Below, in pieces: positions 37,601 through 46,175 of a DNA stretch of 64,000 nucleotides. Each line of letters begins with the position of its first letter. The stretch's first letter is position 1. The stretch spans positions 4,000,501-4,064,500 of the forward strand of contig WPIO01000012.1 of the NCBI GenBank assembly GCA_009760855.2, written 5' to 3'. The translations under genes and the position numbers were made by a program. Under the pieces are notes generated by a model, which was not told the origin of the DNA, searched no databases, and was given only the letters and a program-made list of their open reading frames with translations. The DNA is from Cristatella mucedo. Taxonomy: Eukaryota > Bryozoa > Phylactolaemata > Cristatellidae.

Positions 37601-40600
37601 GCATAACTAGGTAGAAGATGTTACCGGAAACAATTACAAGAACTGGGACATAAGATCAAGCAGCACAACAAAGTGTCACGTAACCTTGAATTTTTTGGAT
37701 ATTTTTAAGGAAAAAGATGCAGGCGGAAAAAGGCCATATCAAGATATTGGAGAGGGATCAGAAAGGCTATTCGTTCCTGAATGCTATAGAAGTGGAATAA
37801 TGGAGAACATTTCACACAGGCTATTTATCCTTGATTTGTTGACCTGGATCAAGGATCTCATTAAGCGATCGGGTATTTATGCATTTTGAATACACCCGTA
37901 TTTGGCAAAGACATAATTTAAAATTACCTTACCCCTGTATTTCGTCTGACTTTTTGTTTTAACAGCATGCATTTTTTTTAAGTTGTTATCAAGAAAATTG
38001 CATCTGAAATTCTGTGCAAAGTGCATGATCAGAGTTCACCCTCGTGGGAAAGAAGAACTAGACGTCAATATCTGCCTGCAGCAACCAATGTTGTCCTTTT
38101 GGATTTGATGCTTAATCTGGGCAACTCATTATTTAAAGGTATTTATCGCTTATCAATTCCCAAAAGATTCAGACGATGCGGATCCCATTCCTTCTGTTGT
38201 GTGGTTTCTAATCAATCTTCAGGTTGTACAGTAATACTTATACATTTCTAAATGCTTGAGTCTCCGATTTCTATAATTAATGAATTGATATTAGTTACCA
38301 ATCAAAACTATAAAGTGTGTTATATTGCCATAAACTTAGTTATGGTACTTTATCAAAAATTAAAAAATTAAGGTGAGAAGAATATATATATATATATATA
38401 TGTATATTCTTATATATTATTCTTATATATTATCTTATTCTTATATATATACTCAACGGTGTTACCTTGCGAGAGTTAAATCTCATTTGGAAGGCTTTTC
38501 CAGTTCTTGTTGACTCTCACACCTTAAAATAAACTGATATTTGTATTGAACATTCGCCAACTGAACAAGTATCCGCTGTCACCATCTATATGATTCCTTC
38601 TTTATATACCTGAGTTTTAAATATATCTAGCATTTCCCTAATTCAGCAAAGCGCATCATCAAGCTTACTTCCAACCTTAGTATTAATATCGAGTTGGATT
38701 AATCATTAGATGAATATTTCTCTTGCATGATGCTATTGAAGCATTCTACTCGAATTATAATAACACTGATTGATTAGACCTACAAGATTTTATAATAAGA
38801 ATAATAATAATAATAATAATAATAATTCACTTGATAAAGCGCCCTCAGAGAACTTAATCTCTCTCTAGGCGCTTTGCATTTGCTGTAAAGTGAAATACAA
38901 TTGAATGGTAAGTAAAATCATGCTTGAAAAACAAACAAAATGAATAATATGGTTAGGGGTGACATGCACAGGGTCAGCATGCAAATGTGGTTAGTGGCAG
39001 CATGCACAGTGTCAGCACGGATAAGCACACGAAGGACGAATCACAGGGACCCACTAAATGCTGTCCTAAATAGGTGCGTTTTTAGGTTCCTTTTAAATGT
39101 GGTCAGGTCAGGGGATGTTCTGACGCAGGTGGGGAGGGAGTTCCAGGCTTTGGGAGCATATGAACTAAATGCACGATCTCCAAAGGATTTAAGGTTTGTA
39201 TGAGGTATTTCTAGACTGTTGGATTCCGAAAAGCGGGTGGTACGATGCTGGGCCTGATGGGGTAGTATATCTGACAGATAGGCTGGAGCCATAGAATGAA
39301 GGGACCTAAAAGTGAGGGACAAAACCTTGAAGTCAATCCGTTGCTTGACTGGTTTTACTAGCAAGGTCTGAGGTTTATGAATACAAAGTAGATTTGCTGA
39401 CCCTAAGCATGTCAGTGTATTTAAAGCTAGCTTAATTTTTATGTATTCATACTGATACCAATTTAAACTAGGAGAACTATGTGTAGAAAAACTATTGTCA
39501 CTCGATCTGGTATGGGAGACACTTTTACTACGCTTGTAGCAGTGTGGGAATTTTGTTCTGACTTTATTTAAGTATCAGCGTGAAAATCTTTCCAAGATTG
39601 TCTCTGGACACGGTCATTCACCAATGGTCAAGTCTACTATACAGGATTAGACAGTTACAGTAATGAGTAGAATGTACTCAATTCTTTACTTTTCATAAGA
39701 AAAGAGTTCTATTTAAAGAGGATTATTGTAACATTTGTTTTATGTTTTATGAACACGTCTGTACCCATAGAATGTGTGACTAAACAATGGACAGATGTAA
39801 GTGCTGTAGTTTCTGTGCTGATACAAATGAGTTAGTCAGTTATAAATTTGAGCAACTAAAAATTAGCTGTGGACGGTCCATGAAAGGCCAACGAGGCCCA
39901 TTGACGGCATTTCAAAAAGCGTGACCGGTCGAGGGATGAGAGCAAAACGACCTAAAAATCTTCTGGTCGTCAGCGACGCGCGGCGAGCGCGGCGAAGCGG
40001 AGCAATTTGACGAGAGTGCAGACCGAGCTTGCGCCGGCGGTCGGCGCTTGCGGTCGAAGCCTTTCGAGGAGCGTCGTGGCATCGAGTGGCGCTGACCGGC
40101 TGCTCTGCTTCGTTCTCTTCAAGCCCGCTCGCACGACTAGTTCTGCCAGCATAGCTCCAAGTGAATCTGCACAAGATTAAGGTGTCATTTTTCAAAGTTA
40201 TATATCGTTAGACAAACAAATCAGCATCACAATCAACTCTTCTTTCAGCTGAATAGAATTGCTACTGTCTACTTTCAGCTGAATAGAATTGCTGAGATTC
40301 GGGCTTGTGTAGATAGGGATACCACATCTATGTTGGGCCAGGAATTTGAGACATCCCGTCCTGACTTCTGTAAATCACTCTTTGCTGTTCTACTAGCATG
40401 TGAATCAGGCGCTTACAGTTGTTGCAAAACCCTGCAGCTATGGTGTTCTTACATGAGCATCACAGGAGCCATGTCACACAACTTCCTAAAGACATGCTCT
40501 GGCTAACAGTCAAGCAAGCCTTCAACTTCAAGGTTTTGTTGCAAACTTAAAGGTTCTCTTATTCTTTCGTACCCGCCTACATATAATAACTACTTCCACA

Positions 40601-42693
40601 CTAACTTATGAATCGTACCACAAGCTTTTCGGAATCTACCTGTTTACCTATATCTCATATAAACCTCAAAATTTTCGGATACCCGGCATTTAGTTCGTAC
40701 GCCCCAATGCCCGGAACTCACTGCCAACTTCTGTCACGATATCATCCGACTTGACCAAATTTAAAAATAACTTAAAATGCGCTTGTTTATCACAACATTT
40801 AATGATTTCCGGTGATTCGCTCTTAATATGCTTATTGCAAGCTTACTCAGTGCATGTTGCCACAAAAAAACACTTGCTAGCTGACCATGTGCATGTCACT
40901 CCAACCATAGTTATTCTTGTTTACTGAGCACACTAACCATCTGATCGTGTTTTCTTTGCAGCAAATAAAAAACACCTAGAAATATATTGAGTTTATCTAA
41001 TGGCGCTTTATCATAGTGGTATTTTTAATATTAATATTCATATTATTATTATTGATTCATTGCATCACATTTTGCCGGATATGGCATCCCTTAGTTTCCT
41101 GGTATGCTGGTGGCTGGCTACCTCACGTCCACTAACGATACATACTAAGGACCAAGGCCTTAACTAAGTAGCCGACTATGAAGGTCACCACCAGTTGGGC
41201 AGTGCTAATAAGCCGCCAAATGCCTCTTGTTCAGGCGTAGCTTGTATCCGTCCTTACTTCACTGCAGAGGTCTCCCACACTTTTTATTGAAGCATCAACC
41301 GGTTTGCAAATTATCCTTTCGGTCTGTCGTGTGATAGAGTTCTGTCACTCTAACGTGGGTGAGCCTATCTCTGGCAACAGCTAGGGAGGGAGCGGCCTGT
41401 CTGACCTCTACATCTCTGGCCTCTGCCTCTCTGCTGGCCGTGGACACTCCTGCAGTGTCCTCACCTCTGGTCACCACCTCTCTGCTAATCTCACCAACCT
41501 GCTGCCAGATTTGGTTGCTTCTGTCTGCCCCCTCTTGACCTGCTCCTAGAGCCACTGGGGGGGGAGGGGGTAGCTGGTGCTGTCACCAAAGCTTTCTGGA
41601 CCATGTAGCAGTAAGCTTTCATTACATTTGGAATGCTACAATTTACAGTGAAAACACTGTCTAGCAGAAATAGAGAAAAATACCTTAATCGAACGTACGT
41701 TTTGCAACTAGCTCCTCAATCCAGAGCATTCTTGACTATCCCACAACTGCAGGTGACCGCCCATGAAGGCTTCTGCAGTATGTCCAACGTTTGTCTATGT
41801 TGAGTCTCAGCTAGCTACCTTTTTCAGCTCATCTTTCTCTTACTTATCCTCAACAGCTGCTCAAAGGCTAGCGAAACATTACTCAGTCGAGGGACTCTGT
41901 ACCGAAGCTACACTAGCACCTCATGCTTCGCAGATAATGCTGGTCAGAATCATATCACCCCAATACACTGCTTTACTCGGTCTTGGTGATTCTCGACTGG
42001 CCCTTCGCTCAACGAAGTAAATCAACATTGGTGAAACGTTGTGGCACTTTTATAATTAGTTAGCAAATATAGGCGAAGGAATAAGAACAGAAAGAAAATT
42101 ACACTAGGAAATTTGAATACAGTAAAGTCTACATGTCAGCAATGGAAACATTTAGCTCAATATTCGAAATATACTAGGCTCTGTATATACCTAAATTTTT
42201 TCCGTATTGCATTTTTTTTCAAACTCAAGCTTAATTCGGCAAAACTAACATGCTTATGTAAAAGCAGACTTAAACCTGCATTTCTTCGGTAGTGTAATTT
42301 CGCCTTAAAAGTTTAGATGAAGTCGTCTTGTAATTGTAAATTTGATTGAAGCATATAGAGTTTTTTTCGCTAGACAATAAATGCAAGATAGCTTAACAGA
42401 ATATTATGAATATTTATTTTGATAATGAATAGGATTGTTATGCTGTTATTTTTACTTTAAAAAAGGTTTGAGAACATTTCAATTTTTTAGATACCGCTGG
42501 TTTAATATCGGAGATTTTGCTGTCATGCATACCATTTGAAGTTCCCGACCAGGTTCTTGAAATATTTGTGCGGAATGCATGTCATCACCCAACGAAAAGT
42601 CGTAGCAATCGATCACCTAAGCAACTTCTATCCCCATCAGATGCTTGTCTGACCACTACTTTTCTAACGGCTTTGCTACACGTTCCAAGTTTA
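19498..42693 (+). CDS. UBR-box E3 ubiquitin ligase gene, partial (UBR1/UBR2/UBR3-like)
   Basis: Nine exons on the plus strand, listed separately, form one reading frame with phases agreeing across every proposed consecutive junction. Exons 2-4 encode a UBR box, a three-zinc fold that in UBR1/UBR2 binds N-terminal degrons: Cys-x12-Cys (CFKVSKKGEPTYKC), Cys-x2-Cys (CVQC), then PECLDCYLKGKHLDH, VCFCG and KCAMH. Exons 5-9 carry helical segments (RLFILDLLTWIKDLIKRS, LLDLMLNLGNSLFK) in the order found after the box in UBR1/UBR2. UBR1-type proteins have about 1,750 residues with a RING near the C-terminus, so the rest must lie outside or be unseen here. The protein would select substrates for ubiquitylation. 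Which UBR paralogue it is cannot be settled by eye, and the first exon was not found. Confidence 0.75.
20173..20447 (+). CDS. UBR gene exon 2: start of UBR box
   Basis: A TTTTGCAG acceptor and GTAAGT donor are both strong. The frame runs VKILNDAYLSGPDRLLRELS through acidic and helical sequence to the first zinc ligands, Cys-x12-Cys in CFKVSKKGEPTYKC. The GEPTYKC stretch is close to the UBR1/UBR2 signature. It enters at phase 0 and leaves at phase 2. Confidence 0.8.
20452..21177. other. Intron sequence, nothing recognised
   Basis: AT-rich intron with no supported frame. Confidence 0.5.
21178..21310 (+). repeat. tRNA-derived SINE relic 3
   Basis: GTCGAGTGGTTAAGGT (A-box-like, as in serine/leucine tRNAs) is followed by GGGATCGACCCC (B-box-like) ~45 bases later. 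The GCCCGACCAA and CATACSTGAAG blocks recur at 23.3 kb. Flanks do not pair as an acceptor stem, so a tRNA gene is rejected. A G run at 21,414-21,423 lies downstream. Confidence 0.5.
21311..22345. other. Intron sequence, nothing recognised
   Basis: AT-rich, with no gene or clear repeat apart from a G homopolymer at ~21,414-21,423. Confidence 0.5.
22346..23060. repeat. Long inverted repeat with TA-rich centre
   Basis: Arms of ~260 bp (about 22,352-22,611 and 22,798-23,055) match in reverse complement with scattered differences. Both carry the AGCCGGCT and GCTTGTTCAGCCGGCT-type block and the GCATAAAATATTTGCC block. The spacer (~185 bp) begins with a (TA)n run at 22,609-22,654. No transposase frame or clear target duplication was found. 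It could be a fold-back element or a MITE-like hairpin. Confidence 0.85.
23061..23295. other. Intron sequence with short TA microsatellite
   Basis: A TA-rich run at 23,054-23,080 is followed by unassigned intron DNA. Confidence 0.5.
23296..23432 (+). repeat. tRNA-derived SINE relic 4
   Basis: Shares GCCCGACCAAGAT, GAGACCCGTC and CATACCTGAAG with the relic at 21.2 kb in the same order and spacing. The A-box side (TTTAGCTCAACTGAC) resembles a tRNA D-arm. Confidence 0.5.
23433..24394. other. Intron sequence, nothing recognised
   Basis: No supported feature. Confidence 0.5.
24395..25215 (+). mobile_element. LINE, old degenerate copy (lineage 1)
   Basis: Matches the intact copy at 48.7-49.6 kb in patches. 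GTCTGCCTACTTTCAGCT opens it, CATCACTATC-type 3' coding remnants follow, and the 3' UTR (GTCACCTCTAACCAAG, then GCATGCTATAATTAA) ends in an ATTATTATTA tail at ~25,200. Stops occur in every frame. Confidence 0.6.
25216..25925. other. Intron sequence, nothing recognised
   Basis: AT-rich, with a short TA run near 25,533-25,544. No supported frame. Confidence 0.5.
25926..26085 (+). repeat. tRNA-derived SINE relic 5
   Basis: ATGAGCTAATATGTCC (A-box-like) and GTGGGTTTAAATCCTGC (B-box-like) are followed by GGTGGTGATTCCTC, the post-B-box block shared with relics 1 and 2. Confidence 0.45.
26506..27022 (-). mobile_element. LINE 3' end, 5'-truncated copy (lineage 1)
   Basis: The AAT tail at 26,507-26,527 is followed by the terminal hairpin (26,539-26,580), the 3' UTR and the last ~90 codons of the reverse transcriptase frame read in reverse (26,744-27,037; LTFRSLYSMAPAYLSDILPH). 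Less decayed than most copies. Confidence 0.85.
27425..27503 (+). CDS. UBR gene exon 3: centre of UBR box
   Basis: The one-base start (G) completes the split valine codon of exon 2. The frame reads QCPSEVSLPECLDCYLKGKH and then LDHEYE. It supplies the second Cys of the Cys-x2-Cys pair, two further Cys and the His-x2-His pair. In UBR1-like boxes another Cys is expected where this exon has Leu in SLPEC. The acceptor is GATTTATAG and the donor GTACTT; the exon leaves in phase 0. Confidence 0.8.
27603..27707 (+). CDS. UBR gene exon 4: end of UBR box
   Basis: A 35-codon exon between CAATACAG and GTAAGT, in phase 0 at both ends. It reads TSYHNGVVCFCGMPDGPSGF and then QKCAMHSHTEESDVT. Cys-x-Cys, Cys and His complete the zinc ligands. 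The usual acidic CDCGD core is CFCGMPDG here, which changes the residues expected to touch the degron. Confidence 0.8.
27708..28829. other. Intron sequence with possible small exons
   Basis: A strong acceptor at ~28,120 (TTCTTCGTCTGTGTGCAG) opens a short frame (KYSSERHKRTHYERLLQLT in phase 0, or a longer frame in another phase). No good donor supports it, so no exon is called. Confidence 0.4.
28830..31480 (-). repeat. TGGATTG-rich dispersed repeat, block 2 (inverted)
   Basis: Recurring CAATCCA and CACTGCAAT cores (near 28,900, 29,083, 29,366, 29,870, 30,030, 30,490) are the reverse complement of the motif in blocks 1 and 3. A LINE copy (30,650-31,105) is inserted within it. Short frames inside are not genes. 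Confidence 0.6.
30650..31105 (+). mobile_element. LINE 3' end nested in the TGGATTG repeat (lineage 1)
   Basis: Plus-strand copy from the GCATCGTACTACCTGCTTTT point of the coding region to the terminal hairpin (AAAGCGC arms at ~31,040-31,080) and GTGCATTGTTATTTTTGG tail. Because it interrupts block 2, it is younger than that repeat. Confidence 0.8.
31481..32389. other. Intron sequence, nothing recognised
   Basis: Contains a short TA microsatellite at ~32,215-32,236. No supported frame. Confidence 0.5.
32390..33480 (+). repeat. TGGATTG-rich dispersed repeat, block 3
   Basis: Core motifs occur near 32,434, 32,627, 32,768, 32,944, 33,131 and 33,280. The stretch 32,585-32,670 is homologous to 15,965-16,060 in block 1 (GTGATTTGAGG, then TGGATTGGGGTAGT, then TTGCCAAAGT), which proves the blocks are one family. 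Confidence 0.6.
33829..34087 (+). CDS. Candidate exon, coding-like frame
   Basis: An open frame of ~86 codons looks protein-like (VKNIAEFLIIANLNGLQSCA, then RIHMRNIKKGINSRDPSTFH). It ends at a possible donor (GAGTG|GTTAAG at 34,088) or at a TAA two codons later. The left splice site is weak. It lies between UBR gene exons on the same strand and could be an intervening exon. Phase would be 1 at the right edge, compatible with the candidate at 35,183. It has no recognised domain. Confidence 0.3.
34088..35182. other. Intron sequence, nothing recognised
   Basis: Very AT-rich. Short minus-strand frames (34,412-34,672; 34,845-35,081) have no recognisable content. Confidence 0.5.
35183..35356 (+). 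CDS. Candidate exon, coding-like frame
   Basis: Frame RQRVISTYGEGAFIKLCLLM continues through a basic, helical stretch (SSPKLKKIIFNLLAGNLFEK) to a possible donor (TTTG|GTAGGC). The acceptor is CATAACAAAG. The left phase fits the candidate at 33,829-34,087, but the right phase (1) does not fit the certain exon at 36,167 (phase 0). At least one more exon or another donor would be needed. Confidence 0.3.
35357..36166. other. Intron sequence, nothing recognised
   Basis: No supported feature. A minus-strand frame at 35,773-36,018 looks mildly protein-like but could not be assigned. Confidence 0.4.
36167..36364 (+). CDS. UBR gene exon 5
   Basis: A strong acceptor (AATTTCTTTTTTAG) and a GTAATA donor flank 66 codons that are open only in phase 0: NSIPGDMKLRIRIVLHNLFY and onward to IAIQDQTRFLRCL. 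The aromatic-rich helical character (FYYAYYFIHC) resembles the segment between the UBR box and the following domain in UBR1-type proteins. Assignment to this gene rests on strand, phase and spacing. Confidence 0.7.
36490..36612 (+). CDS. UBR gene exon 6
   Basis: Forty-one codons lie between CATTCAG and GTAAGA, in phase 0 at both ends: IADAISMVGEKYNDLRLKTY, then DFEVLYVGSKENCHDIVKFF. The second half might correspond to the start of a ClpS-like N-degron domain, which has a similar strand-then-helix pattern in UBR1, but this is only a suggestion. Confidence 0.75.
36613..37709. other. Intron sequence, nothing recognised
   Basis: No gene or repeat that I can support. Confidence 0.5.
37710..37872 (+). 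CDS. UBR gene exon 7
   Basis: The acceptor is GGATATTTTTAAG and the donor G|GTATTT. The frame EKDAGGKRPYQDIGEGSERL continues to SHRLFILDLLTWIKDLIKRS, in phase 0 in and phase 1 out. The amphipathic helix resembles the 'sWL..LI..s' region that follows the ClpS-like domain in UBR1/UBR2. Confidence 0.75.
37983..38138 (+). CDS. UBR gene exon 8
   Basis: The acceptor is ATTTTTTTTAAG. Two bases (TT) complete the split codon of exon 7, then VIKKIASEILCKVHDQSSPS runs on to NVVLLDLMLNLGNSLFK. The donor is AAAG|GTATTT and the exit phase is 1. Together with exon 7 this forms a continuous helical repeat-like region. Confidence 0.75.
38139..38796. other. Intron with TA microsatellite
   Basis: TA and TTATTC-type low-complexity sequence lies at ~38,380-38,452. 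Otherwise nothing is recognised. Confidence 0.5.
38797..39362 (-). mobile_element. LINE 3' end, 5'-truncated copy (lineage 1)
   Basis: An AAT tail at 38,799-38,826, the terminal hairpin at 38,838-38,880, the 3' UTR and a 107-codon end of the reverse transcriptase (39,041-39,364; LVKPVKQRIDFKVLSLTFRS). It is among the best-preserved copies and very close to the copy at 26.5 kb. Confidence 0.85.
39363..39879. other. Intron sequence, nothing recognised
   Basis: No supported feature. Confidence 0.5.
39880..40175. other. GC-rich, CpG-rich island in an intron
   Basis: About 300 bp with many CpG dinucleotides (for example GACGCGCGGCGAGCGCGGCG) stand out sharply from the AT-rich surroundings. A 110-codon minus-strand frame crosses it (39,863-40,195) but is arginine/alanine-rich as expected from composition alone. 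It could be an internal CpG-island promoter, a young insertion, or an unrecognised TE fragment. Confidence 0.5.
40231..41056 (+). mobile_element. LINE 3' part, degenerate copy (lineage 1)
   Basis: Begins with a twice-repeated CTTTCAGCTGAATAGAATTG unit (30-bp period) and follows the reverse transcriptase end through GCCAGGAATTTGAGACATCC, the 3' UTR and the hairpin. It ends in an ATT tail at ~41,030-41,056. Many stops are present. Confidence 0.75.
41057..42490. other. Unassigned intron with a CT-rich, coding-like patch
   Basis: Between 41,295 and 41,555 a minus-strand 86-codon frame (REAEARDVEVRQAAPSLAVA and RVTELYHTTDRKDNLQTG) has internal near-repeats. It may be a transposon or gag-like relic, but no family is recognised. 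A G run lies near 41,556-41,572. The remainder shows nothing. Confidence 0.35.
42491..42693 (+). CDS. UBR gene exon 9
   Basis: The acceptor TTCAATTTTTTAG and donor GTAAGT are strong. Two bases (AT) complete the split codon left by exon 8. The frame then reads TAGLISEILLSCIPFEVPDQ and on to LTTTFLTALLHVPSL, leaving in phase 0. A basic, serine-rich insert (HHPTKSRSNRSPKQLLSPSD) lies in the middle. No later exon of this gene was identified with confidence. Confidence 0.75.
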
Positions 42694-43781
42694 GTAAGTA
42701 TAAATTACGGTAAAAATAGCTTTCAGACCAAACTGTTTTTTTTCCGGATAAATTAGAAAATAACTGGTAATCCATGATGTAATAGGGTTAAAAACGAGGG
42801 TGCTAAAATGCATTTAGTAAAATCATCAAAAAGTAAAACAAAATATGATTTAAAACGTGTCTAAGTTTTCATTGAACTGTAAGTAATAACAAGAATGTTT
42901 GTACTAGTAAAACCGTATATAGATGTTTCTCGTACCTCAATAAACTTTCAGTCCCGAGGTTAGGCCTATAAATTACTGACAAGTGAAATGTGAAATCAAC
43001 TTAAAAAGGTAATTCGTCCTTCCTCTAGCTTCCACTTATAAGTAAGTGGTAAGTGAGGAGGATTTTGAAACCTCAGGTATAAATGGGCTGTTTCCTGTTA
43101 CTTCAGATATTTTGATCGATGTATTTTTATTAGAAACCTGTGTGAAAACCCTCAAGACTGCGTGCTAGAATGATCATCAATGGTAGGTCAGGAGAAATAG
43201 GTGGGCATTTTCCAGATTAATTATTCTACCTATCTTGAATTCACGCCACGTTGTGATTAATACCTATTGTATAGCTTTTGTTCTAGATCAAATTATAACC
43301 AGTTAGAGGCTGTATGCGTCAACTAATCCTAGCACACATCGTGCTGGTGGCTTAACTCATTCAAAAAATTGCCAATTTTAACTTTTAGAGCATACAATAG
43401 TCAGATTGGTAGGTGACCAATTTCTCTTATATACCCTTAGATGGGTCTCTACTAAATAAACGCTGCATACCCTAACTCTAAATGTGCTTAAAAAAGAGCT
43501 TTACCTCTTTAGTATGCAGTTTAATAATTAAATGAAAAGGGATATTTGATTACAATTACTTGTGGATAATTCATGTTTGTGTTTTGAGGAAATTATAAAG
43601 ATTCTTGGGCAACTAAATAAATAAGTAACCACAGTTTAATCCGTGAACGCTTTTAGGAAGATTTGCTAAACTTTAAAGTGAAACCTGGGTGTATTTTCCA
43701 GTTAAGGGAACACTATTTGAAATTCAATTTACTAATGCAAGACACAAGATAATTTTTGAAGTGTAAAACAACTTTTGCTGC
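42694..43781. other. Unassigned AT-rich stretch
   Basis: No supported exon or repeat. Confidence 0.5.
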
Positions 43782-44294
43782 TTACACAGCAAACGTTCTA
43801 ACATCAGCACTGATTAATCTATACAAAGGCACAAACAGTTGCTGTCTCAATGTTTTTCGTACGCCCATCTCATTAGCATTCATTCCTGCCCAGTCCCATT
43901 CGTGAGGAAAACATTCGTTGTGATTTGTGTCTGGTGCCAGCTCTTGCTTTGCATATTTAAGTAGAAGGAGGAGTTCCCTGGTTGTGTTTGGAAGATATTT
44001 AAATAACAGGATATGCATTTTATGCGAATAGTAGCTAATTCTTTCCCAGAAAGACATATACCACGGGAGAAGGAACTGGCTAATGCTGCATTCTAGGTCA
44101 CAATTAATACCTCGGCCAAGTCTATTTGCTCCACGTTCGCATTCATTGTAGGTCCCAAAAAGATTCTTTGATTCAATGAGGGAAGCAGTTGACATGCAGG
44201 TTATAGGTACTTTGTCTTGGGGTGTGGCGGCGTTTTTAAGTTTTGGTTCTTTTTTATTGGGAAAAAAGGATAGATACACTGCACTTGATTGCAC
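43782..44294 (-). CDS. Hypothetical protein, 170-codon frame
   Basis: This is the longest open frame in the window. It has mixed, protein-like composition: YLSFFPNKKEPKLKNAATPQ near the start, a WYMSFWERISYYSHKMHILL helix in the middle and AGMNANEMGVRKTLRQQLFV near the end. The first codon is GTG; the first ATG is ~32 codons in. A splice-acceptor-like CAAGTGCAG lies just upstream on the minus strand. No domain is recognised. It could be an exon of an antisense gene, a retrocopy, or a TE fragment. Confidence 0.35.
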   Translation of the reverse strand: MQSSAVYLSFFPNKKEPKLKNAATPQDKVPITCMSTASLIESKNLFGTYNECERGANRLGRGINCDLECSISQFLLPWYMSFWERISYYSHKMHILLFKYLPNTTRELLLLLKYAKQELAPDTNHNECFPHEWDWAGMNANEMGVRKTLRQQLFVPLYRLISADVRTFAV

Positions 44295-44795
44295 ATATTA
44301 AGCTTACTAATAGGCATTATTGGGAAATCTCATGTAGGGCCATTGAGAGGGTTAGTTACTAATCATAACTGATAGCATAAATAACTTCAATTCATGAGTA
44401 CCGTATTTTAAGGAACTAAACAACGATTGAATCTACTTTTGCTTAATTGGCTGTGAATTAGCAAGTATAATTAAGCCAAAGGAGACTTCCTTGTTAGAAT
44501 TTAGCCCAATAATTCGGGATAAAGCTAAAATATCACCTAAGAGGTAATACATACAAAGTTTATAGTCTACAACTATAACCTCAAGGGCCGGGAATTTTAC
44601 TTTCTTAGGTAAGCCTTTTTATAGACACTACGGACAGCTGCAAATTCCATAGTATTAGCTAAGCACATTCCATATCTGTTTAAAAAACAACAAGAGAAAA
44701 AAAGCCGTAATTTTAAAAGTTAAAAGTGCCATGTTCCTCATAAAAAGAAGCTGGATACCTGGTGAACCTGTTTAAGGAGTTGTGAACATATGGGA
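44295..44795. other. Unassigned stretch
   Basis: Nothing recognised. Confidence 0.5.
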
Positions 44796-44823
44796 CTCCC
44801 TCTCTCTTTCTCTCTCTCTCTCT

Positions 44824-44869
<46 letters not shown>

Positions 44870-44902
44870 CACACACACTTTCTCTTTATCTCTCTCTCAC
44901 TC
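44796..44902. repeat. CT/GA microsatellite
   Basis: Nearly pure (TC)n with CCCTC interruptions. Serine/leucine or arginine/glutamate 'frames' across it are artefacts. Confidence 0.97.
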
Positions 44903-45094
44903 AATTTTCTCTAATGGCAGCCACAAAATTCTCGCAGCCATAACTTTGAAGTCGAGATTCCCAAAGGTTTCCCATATTGATTGACCACCCCACCGTGAAA
45001 GGACGTTGAGTATCTGCAGTAGTAGGCTTCTAGGCTTTTACTTCTATGTGGTTGACACTAACTTGTACTTAGGTTTTGATCCCTCCTACCCTTC

Positions 45095-46078
45095 GAGCAC
45101 GTAGATTATCTCAACTCCTTTGCTGCATGTATTGAGGATTTGTCCGCGGGGATGACAGCAAATTTTCATAAATTAAACGACAATATTACAAACTTACTAG
45201 TTATGGGCAAACCAAGTGTGATTCAGAAATTAGGAAGCTGAAACTTTTAAGTCGGCTCTGTCACGACATCTCTCGTTGAAGGTGCTCAAAATTCAGGTGT
45301 CCTGTTCCAAAGTGACCTTTCATTAGGCGGCCATATTGGCTTAAAAAAATCAACTCAGCATACTTTCCTCTACAAAAAGTTGCTACAATTCAGGCTTGCC
45401 AAGATAGGGATACCACATCTAAGTTTGTCCACGCATTTGTGACATCCCATCTTGACTTCTCTAAATCAATACTTGCTGGCCTACCAACCTGTGCAATGAA
45501 GTGCATGAAGGGCTTACAGCTGGTGCAAAAATCACAAGATAAAGTTGTCGGTCGTGAGGGTCCCAATCATCATGTTACACTACTTCTCGCCGACTTACAA
45601 TTGCTATCAGTCAAGCAACGGATCAATCTTAAGGTTTGGGTGCTCACTTTGAGGTCCATTCATTATTTGGAAAGAGGCTATCTACCAGATCTACTTCCCC
45701 AACCAGTTCAAGCATAGTACCAACTGCTTTTTGGAACCTAACAGTTTACCAGAACCCCGTGCAAATCCCAAATTGTTTGGAGACCGTGTATGTAGTTTAT
45801 ATGCTCACATAGCCTGGAAACTACTCCCGACTTCCGTCACGACATCCACTTAACTGACCACGTTAAAAAAGAACTTAAAAATACACACCAATTTATGACA
45901 GCATTTACTTTGTGCCCGTGATTCGTCCTTTGTCGCTTATGTGTGCTCACACTGTTGCCTTCTGCTACTAACAACACTTACCAGCTGACGCTGTGCAGGT
46001 TACCCCTGACCATGTTATTCTTGCTGTTTATAAATCACGATACCACTCACCATTCAACCATTTTCTTTCCAGCCAATG
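45095..46078 (+). mobile_element. LINE 3' part, degenerate copy (lineage 1)
   Basis: Collinear with the copy at 48.55-49.5 kb from GGGGATGACAGCAAATTTTC through AGTTATGGGCAAACCAAG and CACGCATTTGTGACATCCC (frame 45,439-45,717; SHLDFSKSILAGLPTCAMKC) to the 3' UTR. The 3' hairpin and tail are decayed near 46,060-46,090. Confidence 0.8.
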
Positions 46079-46175
46079 TAGGATAAGAGGAAATGTGTGC
46101 TTTTTTAATGTGCACGTGCATTTTTTGCAATGCTGTTTTTCTGAAATTATGATTATATAACAAGAGTCTGCAGCA

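Noticed and set aside
44713-44984. Arginine/glutamate- and serine/leucine-rich frames
   Set aside because: Artefact of the CT/GA microsatellite.
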